Part shown: positions 47,647-57,044 of the stretch, piece by piece
Numbering within the stretch: the first letter of the stretch is position 1
Layout of the letters: each line of letters opens with the position of its first letter
Origin: Fodinibius halophilus
GTDB lineage: Bacteria > Bacteroidota > Rhodothermia > Balneolales > Balneolaceae
Assembly (NCBI RefSeq): GCF_011059105.1
Contig: NZ_JAALLS010000022.1
Location: 17,884-81,883 of the forward strand
Length of the DNA stretch: 64,000 bases
Direction: 5' to 3'
Notes under the pieces: generated by a model
Told to the model about the DNA's origin: nothing
What the model saw: only the letters and a program-made list of their open reading frames with translations
Databases searched by the model: none
Position numbers and translations under genes: made by a program

Positions 47647-48588
47647 TTACCGTTTGGAGCTCGTAGACTGTCGAAATTTGTTAAATATTTTCTGCTGGAT
47701 ACCTTGAAGCTTTTTGGTTGTTATATCCTTAGGAATTGGAATCGTTTCCTTTCCAAAATGGATCCATCCCTGAATATTCCCGCTTGCCAATTTCTGTTGA
47801 TGTTTTTGCTTACTTCCTTCAGCTTCGGGTACTACAAACTGTTTCGTTTTGGTAGAATCCCCTAGATTAGCAAACACCATATTGTTAGTCTCGGGATCTG
47901 CATAACTTGTATTTACCCCTGAATCCGAATACGACTTAACATAAACTGTATCTCCGGGTGCAGCAAACTGATCTAAATATGCTTGATTTCCGTACTCTGA
48001 ACGTCCTCCCCTTATTAAATCGTAGCTAAAGACATCATAAGAAGAAGGATCAGCAGAAATATCCTCAGAAGTACTATACAACGTTACTACTTTTCCCAGA
48101 CCGTTGTGGGGAACAGTTGCACTAATGAAGCCTTCAGCATCAATAGTTATATCTCCATCGAAAGAAGTATCCGTATAGATGGTATCAATATTCGTTGTAA
48201 AGTCAGGGATTTTTGACAGTTGCGTATACTCCCCCGGCTTTATAAAAGCCTGTCCATTTCCTGCAAAGCTAAAAGCCGGAATGCGCATTGTACCAAAACC
48301 GGCCTTCTCAAGACTGATATCATATATGCCTGCCCGTACATCTTCCAGTAAGAATCGACCATCTGCATTCGTGCGATCAGAATTAGAGGTACCCTTCAGG
48401 CTTACCGTTACATTTTCCTGCTCGTCAATCGGCCTTACCCACTGGTCGTTCGTTTTTACAAAACCGGTGATACTTCCCTTTGATCCGTCAGCACTGCTGC
48501 TATTATCACAGCTTGTAATAACAGCAAATAAAAAGAATACTGCACATACAAACATTACAGAACCAGTCCACGGGAAAAAGCTATGCAT
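47647..48588 (-). CDS. lipoprotein with carboxypeptidase-regulatory-like domain
   Basis: About 313 residues from the ATG at 48588 (an ATG 15 codons earlier gives an unusually long signal). The signal ends in A-V-I-T-S-C, so it is lipid-anchored. A CarboxypepD_reg-like beta domain lies near residues 40-100 (G-S-I-T-G-F-V ... N-A-D-G-R-F-L-L-E-D-V-R-A-G-I-Y). The rest is beta-rich and not recognised. Convergent with tgt. Confidence 0.78.
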   Translation of the reverse strand: MHSFFPWTGSVMFVCAVFFLFAVITSCDNSSSADGSKGSITGFVKTNDQWVRPIDEQENVTVSLKGTSNSDRTNADGRFLLEDVRAGIYDISLEKAGFGTMRIPAFSFAGNGQAFIKPGEYTQLSKIPDFTTNIDTIYTDTSFDGDITIDAEGFISATVPHNGLGKVVTLYSTSEDISADPSSYDVFSYDLIRGGRSEYGNQAYLDQFAAPGDTVYVKSYSDSGVNTSYADPETNNMVFANLGDSTKTKQFVVPEAEGSKQKHQQKLASGNIQGWIHFGKETIPIPKDITTKKLQGIQQKIFNKFRQSTSSKR

Positions 48589-48704
48589 ATTTGTGCGATC
48601 AGTTTCGCCTTTATCCTTTGACCTGTAAAACATGATTAATTCGACTAAATTTGAAAAGTTAAAATCTATAGTTGTGAAAAATATTATGATTCCGGCTCCT
48701 TGAA

Positions 48705-49697
48705 TTACAGACTGGCCTCAAGAACCATTACCGGAGAATCTGTTGGTATTATCTGATTTAGGGACAAGCCGGCTTCTTGTAATAAAGCTTCAAACTCGTC
48801 CGCGGTTCGCTCCTTTCCTGCATTCATAACCTGCATGTGCAGATCAAAAAACAGGGGACTCATGCCTGTATCTTCATCCAACACCCGTTCGATGAGCAGC
48901 AATCTGGTATCATCATCCATGCTTTCTTTACAAGTCTGCAAAATTTGTACGGCCTGCTCATCTTTCCAGTCGTGGATGATATGTTTCATAATCAGCACAT
49001 CGGCCCTGGGCACACTTTCAAAGAAATCTCCTCCGCGGATATCTACTTGTCTTTTGATATCGTTTAACTCATGGTTTTCTACCACTTCGGCTTTGTCGAA
49101 CAAGATGCCCTGCAAGTCGGGATTTGATTGCAGGATGCTTTTGAGTAAAATCCCACGGCTCCCGCCAATATCACATATGCTCTCACAGTCAGAAAAATCA
49201 TAGACCTCCGGAATAAGATCGGCTGTCATTTGGGATTCAACTGTCATCCAATCATCAAAAATATCGGCATGCTTGGTGTGTTTCTTCGTATACTCGAAAA
49301 ACGGCATCCCCACCGCATCTTCAAAGGCAGATTCTCCGGTCTGTAGTGAATGTGACAGATTATTCCAGGCTTTTTGCCATGGCTCACTGCCCATCAGAAC
49401 AATAATATCATAGATACTGTCAGGCTCATCCTTAATGAGCAACCGTCCCGATTTTGTCAACTGATACCGATCATTATTTGAGGTAATCAAATTAATACCG
49501 GATGCGTAACGTAATACCCGGGGTAAAACCCCAGCATCCAAATTACAACACTCGGACAGCTCTTGCAGTGATGCTGGCCCATCCTTTAGCTGCTCACTGA
49601 TGCCTGTTTCTACGATTGCTGACATTACTTGCAGATGGGCAAAGCTGGTAACCAGCTTCATTATTTCGTTATTAAAAGGTGAAGGTTGATCTTGCAT
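48705..49697 (-). CDS. O-methyltransferase, AOMT/hydroxyneurosporene type
   Basis: 330 residues. An N-terminal winged-helix dimerization domain is followed by a SAM domain: C-D-I-G-G-S-R-G-I (motif I, near residue 170) and the catalytic-like His in M-K-H-I-I-H-D-W-K-D-E. Similar enzymes methylate small aromatic or antibiotic molecules. It is the last gene of the lipoprotein-rich minus-strand run, about 115 bp after the NTF2-like lipoprotein gene. Confidence 0.85.
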   Translation of the reverse strand: MQDQPSPFNNEIMKLVTSFAHLQVMSAIVETGISEQLKDGPASLQELSECCNLDAGVLPRVLRYASGINLITSNNDRYQLTKSGRLLIKDEPDSIYDIIVLMGSEPWQKAWNNLSHSLQTGESAFEDAVGMPFFEYTKKHTKHADIFDDWMTVESQMTADLIPEVYDFSDCESICDIGGSRGILLKSILQSNPDLQGILFDKAEVVENHELNDIKRQVDIRGGDFFESVPRADVLIMKHIIHDWKDEQAVQILQTCKESMDDDTRLLLIERVLDEDTGMSPLFFDLHMQVMNAGKERTADEFEALLQEAGLSLNQIIPTDSPVMVLEASL

Positions 49698-49811
49698 ACT
49701 ACTTCTATTTATGATCTAAATTACTGTTTTATTAATGCTCCAATTTGTCACCAGCTGTCTGATCTCAGTTAAAAAAGATTATAGCCGGTAAAAATTCGGA
49801 AAAACTATTCC

Positions 49812-50276
49812 TTAGAATGGCTTTAAGTTTGCGTGAGCCGTCCATTGCCACATATTATCGGCCGGCTCCCACGTCCAGACGCTGAGCCGAGGGGCGGGTT
49901 CCGAGCTCGTGCGTTTGCCCTTTATGGTCTCGGTTACAGAAACTGTGTAGGTAACTATAAGCTGGTCATTTTTTTTGGTGGTCGTAAAATTACTCAGCTC
50001 ATATTCGCCCAACTTTAGCCCTTCAATTAATTTAATTTCGGCCATGCGCCCGCGGGAACCATCGGAATGCACCGACTGAAAATTTTCGTCTATATGTTCT
50101 TTCAACCAGCTGATATTCGTATTCGCCATAGCTTTCCATACCTGTTTTTCTAGCTGTACTCCGTCAGCTTCAGGTGGTTCTGCTGTTGTTTTATTTTTTT
50201 GCTCGCAACCAATAAATGTAGTGGCAAGTAATATTAAACTGATTATAAAAAAGAGTGCTCTGTTTGAAGCAACCAT
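49812..50276 (-). CDS. NTF2/DUF4440-like lipoprotein
   Basis: 154 residues. The signal ends in T-F-I-G-C, predicting a lipoprotein. The remainder has a cone-shaped NTF2-like pattern (S-W-L-K-E-H-I-D-E-N-F ... W-T-A-H-A-N) but is not clearly homologous to the two SnoaL-like proteins nearby. Function unknown. Confidence 0.72.
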   Translation of the reverse strand: MVASNRALFFIISLILLATTFIGCEQKNKTTAEPPEADGVQLEKQVWKAMANTNISWLKEHIDENFQSVHSDGSRGRMAEIKLIEGLKLGEYELSNFTTTKKNDQLIVTYTVSVTETIKGKRTSSEPAPRLSVWTWEPADNMWQWTAHANLKPF

Positions 50277-50350
50277 ATCCGAGTAGATTTATTAATTAAA
50301 TTTTGCTGTAAACAAGTGATTTAGAACCAGGTTATGAACTAATGATTGAG

Positions 50351-50878
50351 TTACTTATTAGGGTTGTAGTTTTCGTCCATAAATATTTGGGCTTCTACTA
50401 TCCATTCACTGTCTTTTTTGAGCAGAAGTAAGAGCGAGTGGTTTTTACGCAGTGGCACTTCATCGCCGTTGGGGTATTTTTGCCCTTTTATTTCCTGGTA
50501 GGTCCATGCAACCGCTACATCCGGCTTTAGAATACGAACCTTTCCAGTGGGTTCTCCGACCATCTCTCCGCTGTTAAATTCCGAAGAAGAAAACAATTTT
50601 TTCAGCTTCTCCTGTATTGCTTCCTGTCCTTCTCTCCAATCTCCAAAAGCGTTGAGCCACTGGGCTTCAGAAGAGTATATACTGGAAGCCATTTCGGCAT
50701 CACGTTTGGCAAACCCCTCTGCCATAATACCTAATACCTTTCCAACGGCCTCTTTTTCGGTTTCTTTTGTTGGCTTATTCTCAACCGAAGTGCTGTTATC
50801 TTTGCAGGCAACAAAACTTGCCAGTATTGTTACGATTAGAGCCACTCCAATTGCAGGGTAAAATTTAAATGTACTCAT
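50351..50878 (-). CDS. SnoaL/SgcJ-like lipoprotein, copy 1
   Basis: 175 residues; the signal peptide ends in F-V-A-C-K, so it is lipid-anchored. The NTF2-like domain matches the SgcJ/EcaC type: A-E-G-F-A-K-R-D-A, Y-S-S-E-A-Q-W, N-A-F-G. It aligns along its length with the protein at 53267, which lacks a signal peptide. It is likely a paralog pair that was separated by P1 and the hydrolase gene. Confidence 0.78.
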   Translation of the reverse strand: MSTFKFYPAIGVALIVTILASFVACKDNSTSVENKPTKETEKEAVGKVLGIMAEGFAKRDAEMASSIYSSEAQWLNAFGDWREGQEAIQEKLKKLFSSSEFNSGEMVGEPTGKVRILKPDVAVAWTYQEIKGQKYPNGDEVPLRKNHSLLLLLKKDSEWIVEAQIFMDENYNPNK

Positions 50879-51024
50879 GCTCAGTATTAATTTATTGTAG
50901 TTAAAATTAGTTATCTAAACTGGTTCGTTAGTCGAACACAAAAAATGTTGCTGGTTCCTTTACGATACTCTCCCCCTAATTATGATTGGTGTCGAAGATC
51001 CCATCGGTCGTCCTCTTTTATATT

Positions 51025-52047
51025 TCAGTTTCCCTTGTTTTCCAACGTTATTATTGCTTTTGGAGGATCGCCATCATGACCAGGAAAACCACCTATAGCT
51101 CCCTCGTTCTTGCTTGTTTCATAATCATCGGGTCCGTCCGCGATAAAATAACCGTAATCATCATCACCGCCATTTACGCCGCCATCGGCCTCTTTCACCC
51201 GTACTTTCAACTTATTTGATGCTGAGATAGCCCCGTCATATATAAATAGATTCGTATTCTTTGTAGAAGCAAGGTCAGGTAATGCAGGCTTAACACTCAC
51301 CATGCCTGATTTTGTTGCATGACTCTCATCCAGCCTGCGGGACATAAAATAGAATTCACAGTCTCCGCCGAATATGCCGTCGTTGGTATAGTTTTTAATC
51401 CCTACCACCCGTGTAGTGGTACTGGCCTGTATCTTGCCGCCATTCCGGCTGCTGGTTACAACATATCCCTTTCTCCGTGCACTTAAACTATCCTTATGAA
51501 TCTTTGGCTCTTGGGGATGCAGACTAAACATTGCCGCTATTTTAGCTTCTTTAATTGCCTGGCGAGAGGTAAAGGTTTCCGTGCTACCATCCGGGTGGTA
51601 GGAAGTTGCTTCTTTAATGTCGGGGTCAAGCACACAGGTGACAAACAGGTTGCTTTTGGCGTGTTCCCAGGTCTCGCGGTGTGTTTCGTAGGGAAGATAA
51701 AAATCCATGCTTGGCAACTCATCGAGCAAGCGATTGAGGACGTCTTCGCCGCCAAGTTTTTGGGCTACCGCTTTTTTCAGGGCGGCCCCTTCGGGTTGAG
51801 ATAAAAACTCTCCAAACACCAGTTTATGCTCACGATAGGGTGAGGCATCCATCGCGCTGTGCACGCCTTTACGTACGTCGGGATTATCCAGAGCTGCCGC
51901 AACAGCATAAGCCAGTTTTTCGTTTGGTGCTGCGGGAAGGGGTTCCGGGGTGACACCCTGGTTACAACTCCCTACTAATAACATACCCAGAATCAATCCA
52001 ATAACTTTTAACTGGTTCTGTTGGGTATTGCTCGCTGAAAATTTCAT
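51025..52047 (-). CDS. paralogous lipoprotein family member P1
   Basis: 340 residues from the ATG at 52047; the signal ends L-L-V-G-S-C-N, a lipobox. It shares all blocks of the family: A-M-D-A-S-P-Y, F-Y-L-P-Y-E-T-H-R-E-T-W-E (residues about 140-152), Y-H-P-D-G-S, D-G-I-F-G-G-D-C-E-F-Y-F, and the C-terminal E-A-D-G-G-x(4)-D-D-D-Y-G block. The last suggests a Ca-binding C2-like fold (inference). Its C-terminal third is closest to P6. It has its own copy of the 21-bp direct-repeat site. I do not recognise the family's function. Confidence 0.8.
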   Translation of the reverse strand: MKFSASNTQQNQLKVIGLILGMLLVGSCNQGVTPEPLPAAPNEKLAYAVAAALDNPDVRKGVHSAMDASPYREHKLVFGEFLSQPEGAALKKAVAQKLGGEDVLNRLLDELPSMDFYLPYETHRETWEHAKSNLFVTCVLDPDIKEATSYHPDGSTETFTSRQAIKEAKIAAMFSLHPQEPKIHKDSLSARRKGYVVTSSRNGGKIQASTTTRVVGIKNYTNDGIFGGDCEFYFMSRRLDESHATKSGMVSVKPALPDLASTKNTNLFIYDGAISASNKLKVRVKEADGGVNGGDDDYGYFIADGPDDYETSKNEGAIGGFPGHDGDPPKAIITLENKGN

Positions 52048-52132
52048 ATAACTTCTTTTTGTTTTGTGATTAAAAACCAAGTGTTGTAAGCATTTGATGC
52101 CATCTAAAACGTAACAGGACAACAGGTTTGCT

Positions 52133-52169
52133 GCTTGTACAGATGTTGCAGATGTTTGTAATTTTGTGA
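52133..52169 (-). promoter_or_regulatory. direct-repeat operator upstream of P1
   Basis: Read on the plus strand, TTGTACAGATGTTG (52135) and TTGTAATTTTGTGA (52156) start exactly 21 bp apart. The first half-site nearly equals those before P5 and P6. It lies 86 bp before the P1 start, a suitable position for an AraC-type activator. Confidence 0.65.
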
Positions 52170-52281
52170 CAATCAGGCCTATATCAGCTATAGCCGTACT
52201 TTTTCAAAGACAATAATTTTTAACAGATCGCCTTCAAAGGAGCTTGCCATAATTCTTTATCATGTTCATTATTTACCTGTT

Positions 52282-53133
52282 TTAATAGGATTCATCAGCT
52301 GATTTAAAAAATTCTATCAGGTGTTTATTAAAAACGAATGGGCGATCCAGGAAAGGGAAATGCCCTGCCCGGGGAATAGCCTTAAATTGAGCATTCGGCA
52401 TAATCTTCTTGGTTAACCGACCATATTGTGCAGGAATAAACTGATCTTCTTCCCCCCACAAAATAAGAGTCTTATGACTCACACTATTGAGCTGCTCATT
52501 TGTGAAAGGATCAAATACTTTTCCCTTTCCATCCCAAAAGGGACGCCTGCCACCGGGCTTTTCAAGTACTTCAGCCGCATACTTAGCTAAGGCTTCACAA
52601 ATATTTGATTTTTCATGAACCAGAAATTGGGTTGCCCAGCGGGCGGTGGTCAATGAGGGGTAACAATTAAGCAACAAAAATCTTAGCTTGGCTCCATTAT
52701 CCATCTGCTTACCCAGAGCACCGGAATTGATTAATGCCAGTCTTTTAATCCGCCCGGGGTTATTCATCGCAAACTGCAGCGAAATAGCTCCTCCACACGA
52801 GTTCCCAACCAGATAGCCCTCATGCAGCCCAAGCTCATCAAAGAAATTACGCAGCCAACGGGCATAAAAAGCTTTATCATAGGCCGCTGGTGGCTTATCG
52901 GATTCACCATATCCCACCACATCAGGTGCAATAACCCGAAAATGAGTAGAAAGGGTCCCGATAGACTGATACCAAACAACACCTCCTATCCCCGACCCAT
53001 GCAGCAAAACCAGCGGGGGGCCGTCACCGGCCGCCAGGTAAGCCGTCTTGATATCACCGACCTGGATTTCGCGTTGCTCTACCGGCACCCCTATGGCTTC
53101 AATTAATTGTTGTCTTGCAGACATTTTATCCAT
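52282..53133 (-). CDS. alpha/beta hydrolase
   Basis: About 283 residues from ATG 53133. Triad: Ser in G-N-S-C-G-G, Asp in W-G-E-E-D-Q-F, His in A-G-H-F-P-F; oxyanion H-G-S-G. Similar to epoxide hydrolase/C-C hydrolase-like esterases; substrate unknown. A longer frame reaching 53283 would overlap the SnoaL-like gene and has no family support. No signal peptide, so probably cytoplasmic. It follows P2 and the SnoaL-like gene in the same direction. Confidence 0.85.
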   Translation of the reverse strand: MDKMSARQQLIEAIGVPVEQREIQVGDIKTAYLAAGDGPPLVLLHGSGIGGVVWYQSIGTLSTHFRVIAPDVVGYGESDKPPAAYDKAFYARWLRNFFDELGLHEGYLVGNSCGGAISLQFAMNNPGRIKRLALINSGALGKQMDNGAKLRFLLLNCYPSLTTARWATQFLVHEKSNICEALAKYAAEVLEKPGGRRPFWDGKGKVFDPFTNEQLNSVSHKTLILWGEEDQFIPAQYGRLTKKIMPNAQFKAIPRAGHFPFLDRPFVFNKHLIEFFKSADESY

Positions 53134-53266
53134 GGTCTGATTTCCTAAACAGTCATTAAGAGCAGTGTAATAAAACAGGTGCCAATAATGATGCGAAATA
53201 AGCACCTGCGAAATACTCAGAATAATTTTGGAGAGGTAGTATCGGCTGCTCTTCCTGCTCTCCCGT

Positions 53267-53737
53267 CTATCCGGATTCCACATTTAGTGTTTTATCATCG
53301 CGCGCGTCCATATACATATCCGATATTATTTTCCATTTGCCATTGCGCTTGACCAACACCTTTAATGAAAAATTACGACGAACCTCCATAGGCTCTCCAG
53401 ACTGAGTGTATTGCCCCTCACGTTCGGCATATGTTTTAGCTACTGCCACTCCATTCCCAATAATTCGAATGGTCGCTTGCGGTTCACTCACGAATGCACC
53501 TGTCTTAAACTGTTGTTGAGCTAGCAACTTTTCCAAGTAACACAAAATTTCATCCCTTCCCTTTAAGGTTGTTCCAAAAGCGTTAGTCCAATCGGCATTT
53601 TCTGTATAACAATCGGCCGCTAAGCTGGCATCCAACGTGCTAAAAGCTTTACCTATTTTGGCCAATACTTTTCCGACTTCTTGCTTTTCAGATTTACTAT
53701 CGATACCAGTTACTTTACCTGTGGTTTCATTTTTCAT
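53267..53737 (-). CDS. SnoaL/SgcJ-like protein, copy 2
   Basis: 156 residues without signal peptide. NTF2-like (L-D-A-S-L-A-A-D-C-Y ... W-T-N-A-F-G); shares with 50351 the opening E-K-Q-E-V-G-K-V-L, the N-A-F-G turn, and the end M-D. Such proteins bind or isomerise small hydrophobic ligands, or are simply binding folds. It is 133 bp before the hydrolase start. Confidence 0.78.
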   Translation of the reverse strand: MKNETTGKVTGIDSKSEKQEVGKVLAKIGKAFSTLDASLAADCYTENADWTNAFGTTLKGRDEILCYLEKLLAQQQFKTGAFVSEPQATIRIIGNGVAVAKTYAEREGQYTQSGEPMEVRRNFSLKVLVKRNGKWKIISDMYMDARDDKTLNVESG

Positions 53738-53891
53738 ATTTAATGACTGTGTTATTGCTATTATCTTATAGATTCAAATATAGATTTCTGGTTGTATGCC
53801 AATCGCTTATAGCGCATTCCCGTTGTAAACAACTGCTTGGACGCACGGCCAAAGCCATCTTCAACTGAGCCCAAAATAACCTGGCAATGCC

Positions 53892-54881
53892 CTAATCAAT
53901 GACAAATGTGGCCTCAATTTTTGGTGGATTTCGTACCGGGTTTGCGTTATCAATACTATAGCTCCCTTCTTTGGTTAGGACTTTGGTACCATAGGTATCA
54001 TCCTTATTTATACCACCCCATCCGCCATCAGATTCATATACCCTGGTATACAGTTCTCGTTCAGAAACCTTGTCGGGATGAATAGCCGCAAGTGGCGATA
54101 TATCGGTTGTCGATGGATCGTCATCGCTCCCCGAATGAGCATGGATATTGTTGGACCTGTACAAATGAGGGGAATCTACCTTGTTGAGATACGTCTCAAA
54201 ATAAATTTCACAGTCCCCACCGAATATGCCGTCACTTGTCCAGTTTTTAATTTTCGATAGTCGCGTATGCCACCTTGTTGACTGTTGTAATGATCCGCTC
54301 GCCTGGGATTCTGCAGCAGTACGATAGCTTTTGGGTTCTGCAGGATGCAGGGTAAACATTGCCGCCACCTCGGCCTGGTGAATCTGCTCTTCGGAACTAA
54401 GCGTTCGGCTGCTGCCGTCGGGATGATAGGCCGTAGCCTGTTTAGCATGAACATTCAGCACGCATACCGCCATCAAGTTATCATCGGCATGCTCCCATGT
54501 TTCGCGGTGCGTCTCATAGGGTAAGTAAAAATCTAGGGCCGGCAGCTCTTGTATAAGTTGTTTCAACTCATCTACGCCCCCCAACCTCTCTGCTAAACTA
54601 CTTTTGAGGATACTCCCCCTCGCTTCTTGTAAAAAACTACCGAGCACCAGTTTATGCTCGTGGTAAGGTGAGGCATCCATCGCTTCATGAACACTCTGGC
54701 GTACCTCGGGATTGTCCATTGCTGCTGCCAGGGCATATGCCAGGCGCTCATTGGGTTCCTCCGGCATTGGGTTAGGCTCGGCCCTTTGGTTACATCCCCA
54801 AAATATCACTGCTATAAGCAAAAAGATTAGAAGGGGCAGTATTCTGTACGTATTGAAATTACTCTGATATAGCATAAACAC
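53892..54881 (-). CDS. paralogous lipoprotein family member P2
   Basis: 329 residues. The signal ends in V-I-F-W-G-C-N. Carries A-M-D-A-S-P-Y, F-Y-L-P-Y-E-T-H-R-E-T-W-E-H, Y-H-P-D-G-S, D-G-I-F-G-G-D-C-E-I-Y-F. The C-terminal acidic loop is degraded compared with the others (E-S-D-G-G-W-G-G then K-D-D-T-Y-G). No operator copy directly upstream; it is 62 bp after P3 and most likely in the P5-P4-P3-P2 transcript. Confidence 0.8.
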   Translation of the reverse strand: MFMLYQSNFNTYRILPLLIFLLIAVIFWGCNQRAEPNPMPEEPNERLAYALAAAMDNPEVRQSVHEAMDASPYHEHKLVLGSFLQEARGSILKSSLAERLGGVDELKQLIQELPALDFYLPYETHRETWEHADDNLMAVCVLNVHAKQATAYHPDGSSRTLSSEEQIHQAEVAAMFTLHPAEPKSYRTAAESQASGSLQQSTRWHTRLSKIKNWTSDGIFGGDCEIYFETYLNKVDSPHLYRSNNIHAHSGSDDDPSTTDISPLAAIHPDKVSERELYTRVYESDGGWGGINKDDTYGTKVLTKEGSYSIDNANPVRNPPKIEATFVID

Positions 54882-54943
54882 GATCCTTGATAATTGATGA
54901 TTAATCTGCCTGGTAATCTTTCTCTTTAAAAAATTGAGGTAAC

Positions 54944-55948
54944 TTACTTTACATTTACAAAAACCCGGGCTTTGGGATACAGTGAACCTTCAAGAGGTTG
55001 TTCCGTCTTTTTACTGGTGTCGTATTTGCCCGACTTGGTTACTGTAAATGTGCCGTAATTATCATCCCCACCGTTTCCAAACCCACCGTCGGCCTCCATA
55101 GTTGTAACGGTCAGTTCATTTGACTCCGATGCGGCATCGGGATAGATCCAAACCGCAGGAGAAACAAGCTTGTTTCCGGCATGACCCGGCAGATTAGTTC
55201 CACTGCCTCCACGTCTTGGAACATGTACTATCTTTGAACTCCGGCTATTCCCGTCAGAATCGCTGGTCTTGAAATATATCTCGCAATCACCGCCGAAATA
55301 ACCATCCGTTGTCCAGTTGTAAATACGGTAGACTCGTGTTTTCCACCTATCCGACTGAGTTGCTATAGGCGTTTTTACTTCGGAATCACCACGAAGTATC
55401 TTCTTCTCGGCAGGATGTAACGTAAACAGAGCAGCAACTTCCGAAGCATGCACCTCTTCTTTTGAGGTCAACATTTGGCTACTGCCATCTGGATGGTAGG
55501 CCTTAGCTTTTTTCGCATCCACATCCAAAATGCATATGGCCATGATATTGCCATTGGCGTGCTCCCACGTCTCGCGATGCGTCTCATAAGGGAGATAAAA
55601 ATCCATTCTGGGAAGTTTGTCCAATAACTCATCTAACTTTTTCTCTCCTTCAAGCTGACTTGTTAGTTCTTCTCGAAGTTTGGTACCCTCCGAGCTCTCT
55701 ATAAACTCCTGAAATACCAGCTTATGCTCACGGTGTGGAGAGGCATCCATCGCCGAATGGACGGTCTCTCGCACCTCGGGGTTATCCAAGGCCGCTGCCA
55801 GCACATATGCCATCTTATTATTAGGAGATTCTGGAAGAGGGTCCGGCGATGTTCCCCGGTCACATCCCACAATGGTCACAGCTATTAATAGACAGGCGAC
55901 AATTTTCGGGAAATGAGTTACATCAATAGAAATAAAATTCTTCATCAT
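54944..55948 (-). CDS. paralogous lipoprotein family member P3
   Basis: 334 residues. Signal ends in T-I-V-G-C-D. Shares the conserved blocks: A-M-D-A-S-P-H, F-Y-L-P-Y-E-T-H-R-E-T-W-E-H, Y-H-P-D-G-S, D-G-Y-F-G-G-D-C-E-I-Y-F, and E-A-D-G-G-F-G-N-G-G-D-D-N-Y-G. Two adjacent ATG codons at the start. It is 38 bp after P4. Confidence 0.82.
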   Translation of the reverse strand: MMKNFISIDVTHFPKIVACLLIAVTIVGCDRGTSPDPLPESPNNKMAYVLAAALDNPEVRETVHSAMDASPHREHKLVFQEFIESSEGTKLREELTSQLEGEKKLDELLDKLPRMDFYLPYETHRETWEHANGNIMAICILDVDAKKAKAYHPDGSSQMLTSKEEVHASEVAALFTLHPAEKKILRGDSEVKTPIATQSDRWKTRVYRIYNWTTDGYFGGDCEIYFKTSDSDGNSRSSKIVHVPRRGGSGTNLPGHAGNKLVSPAVWIYPDAASESNELTVTTMEADGGFGNGGDDNYGTFTVTKSGKYDTSKKTEQPLEGSLYPKARVFVNVK

Positions 55949-55986
55949 TCAAAGGATTTTGTTTTAATAAGTTCTGCTCGCAATCG

Positions 55987-56967
55987 CTATCTGACAACAA
56001 TTTTAGCTTTTACAGTTGGATTACTTAGGTCGGAATCACTGTCTCGTTTACCGGTAGCATAAACTCCCTCCTCTTTAACAGTAAAAAATCCCTCACTGTC
56101 ATCACCAAACTGTTCCGGACCGTCGGATTCCAATACATGTACATTTAACCACTCTTCTGATTTGACAGCAGCATCAGGATGTATCCAAACCTCAGTCGAT
56201 AATACTTTAACCTTTGGAGTATCTGATCCAAACGGATTTGAAGGGACATGCATTATTTTTGAACGGTATTCTTTTTCTGATTTGGTACTGCTGGTCATAA
56301 AATAGATTTCACAGTCCCCGCCAAAAAGCCCGTCATCGGTCCAGTTCCAGATCTTTTTAGCGCGAGTTCGCCAACGATTTGTTGACATTGCTACGTTATT
56401 TTTAACCGAACTGGCTGAACGCTGTATTTTGGGCTCTGCAGGATGCAGGGTAAACATGGCGGCCACCTCGGCCTGGTGAATCTGCTCTTTTGAATTGAGC
56501 GTACGGCTGCTTCCGTCGGGATGGTAGGCTGTGGCTTCCTCGGCATGCACCTCCGTCACACAAACCGCCATCAGATTATCATTAGCATGCTCCCACGTCT
56601 CGCGATGCGTCTCGTAGGGTAAGTAAAAGTCCAGTGTCGGCAGTTCTTGAAGTAACTGCTTCAACTCCTTTTCACTACCCAACTTTTTCACCAACTCATT
56701 CTTCAAAAGAGCCCCTTCTTCGTGCTGCAAAAATTCACCGAAGATCAGCTTATGCTCGTGGTAGGGCGAAGCATCCATCGCCGAATGGACGATCTCTCGT
56801 ACTTCGGGGTTGTCCAGAGCTGCCGCCAAGGCATATGCCAGGCGCTCGTTGGGTTCCTCCGGCTGCAGCTCAGGGTCAGTCCCCTGATTACAGGCCGTTA
56901 CCAACAGCAAGCCTACTGCCAGCAGCATCAAATAAACGTTTAGGCTATTAAAGATTCCGAATCTCAT
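55987..56967 (-). CDS. paralogous lipoprotein family member P4
   Basis: 326 residues from ATG 56967, which has GAGGT eight bases upstream; the longer frame begins with TTG and is less likely. Signal ends in L-L-V-T-A-C-N. Shares A-M-D-A-S-P-Y, F-Y-L-P-Y-E-T-H-R-E-T-W-E-H, Y-H-P-D-G-S and D-G-L-F-G-G-D-C-E-I-Y-F; the acidic loop is shortened (E-S-D-G-P-E-Q-F-G-D-D). It is 77 bp after P5. Confidence 0.82.
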   Translation of the reverse strand: MRFGIFNSLNVYLMLLAVGLLLVTACNQGTDPELQPEEPNERLAYALAAALDNPEVREIVHSAMDASPYHEHKLIFGEFLQHEEGALLKNELVKKLGSEKELKQLLQELPTLDFYLPYETHRETWEHANDNLMAVCVTEVHAEEATAYHPDGSSRTLNSKEQIHQAEVAAMFTLHPAEPKIQRSASSVKNNVAMSTNRWRTRAKKIWNWTDDGLFGGDCEIYFMTSSTKSEKEYRSKIMHVPSNPFGSDTPKVKVLSTEVWIHPDAAVKSEEWLNVHVLESDGPEQFGDDSEGFFTVKEEGVYATGKRDSDSDLSNPTVKAKIVVR

Positions 56968-57044
56968 AAGAATGTACCTCAAAATTAATTGTATATGTTT
57001 CAATACTATTTGATGGTTCGACTTAATTTGCTAGGCAACCTCCC

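Noticed and set aside
53134..53283. Extended N-terminus of the alpha/beta hydrolase
   Set aside because: The added residues overlap the SnoaL-like gene and resemble nothing; the ATG at 53133 fits the fold.
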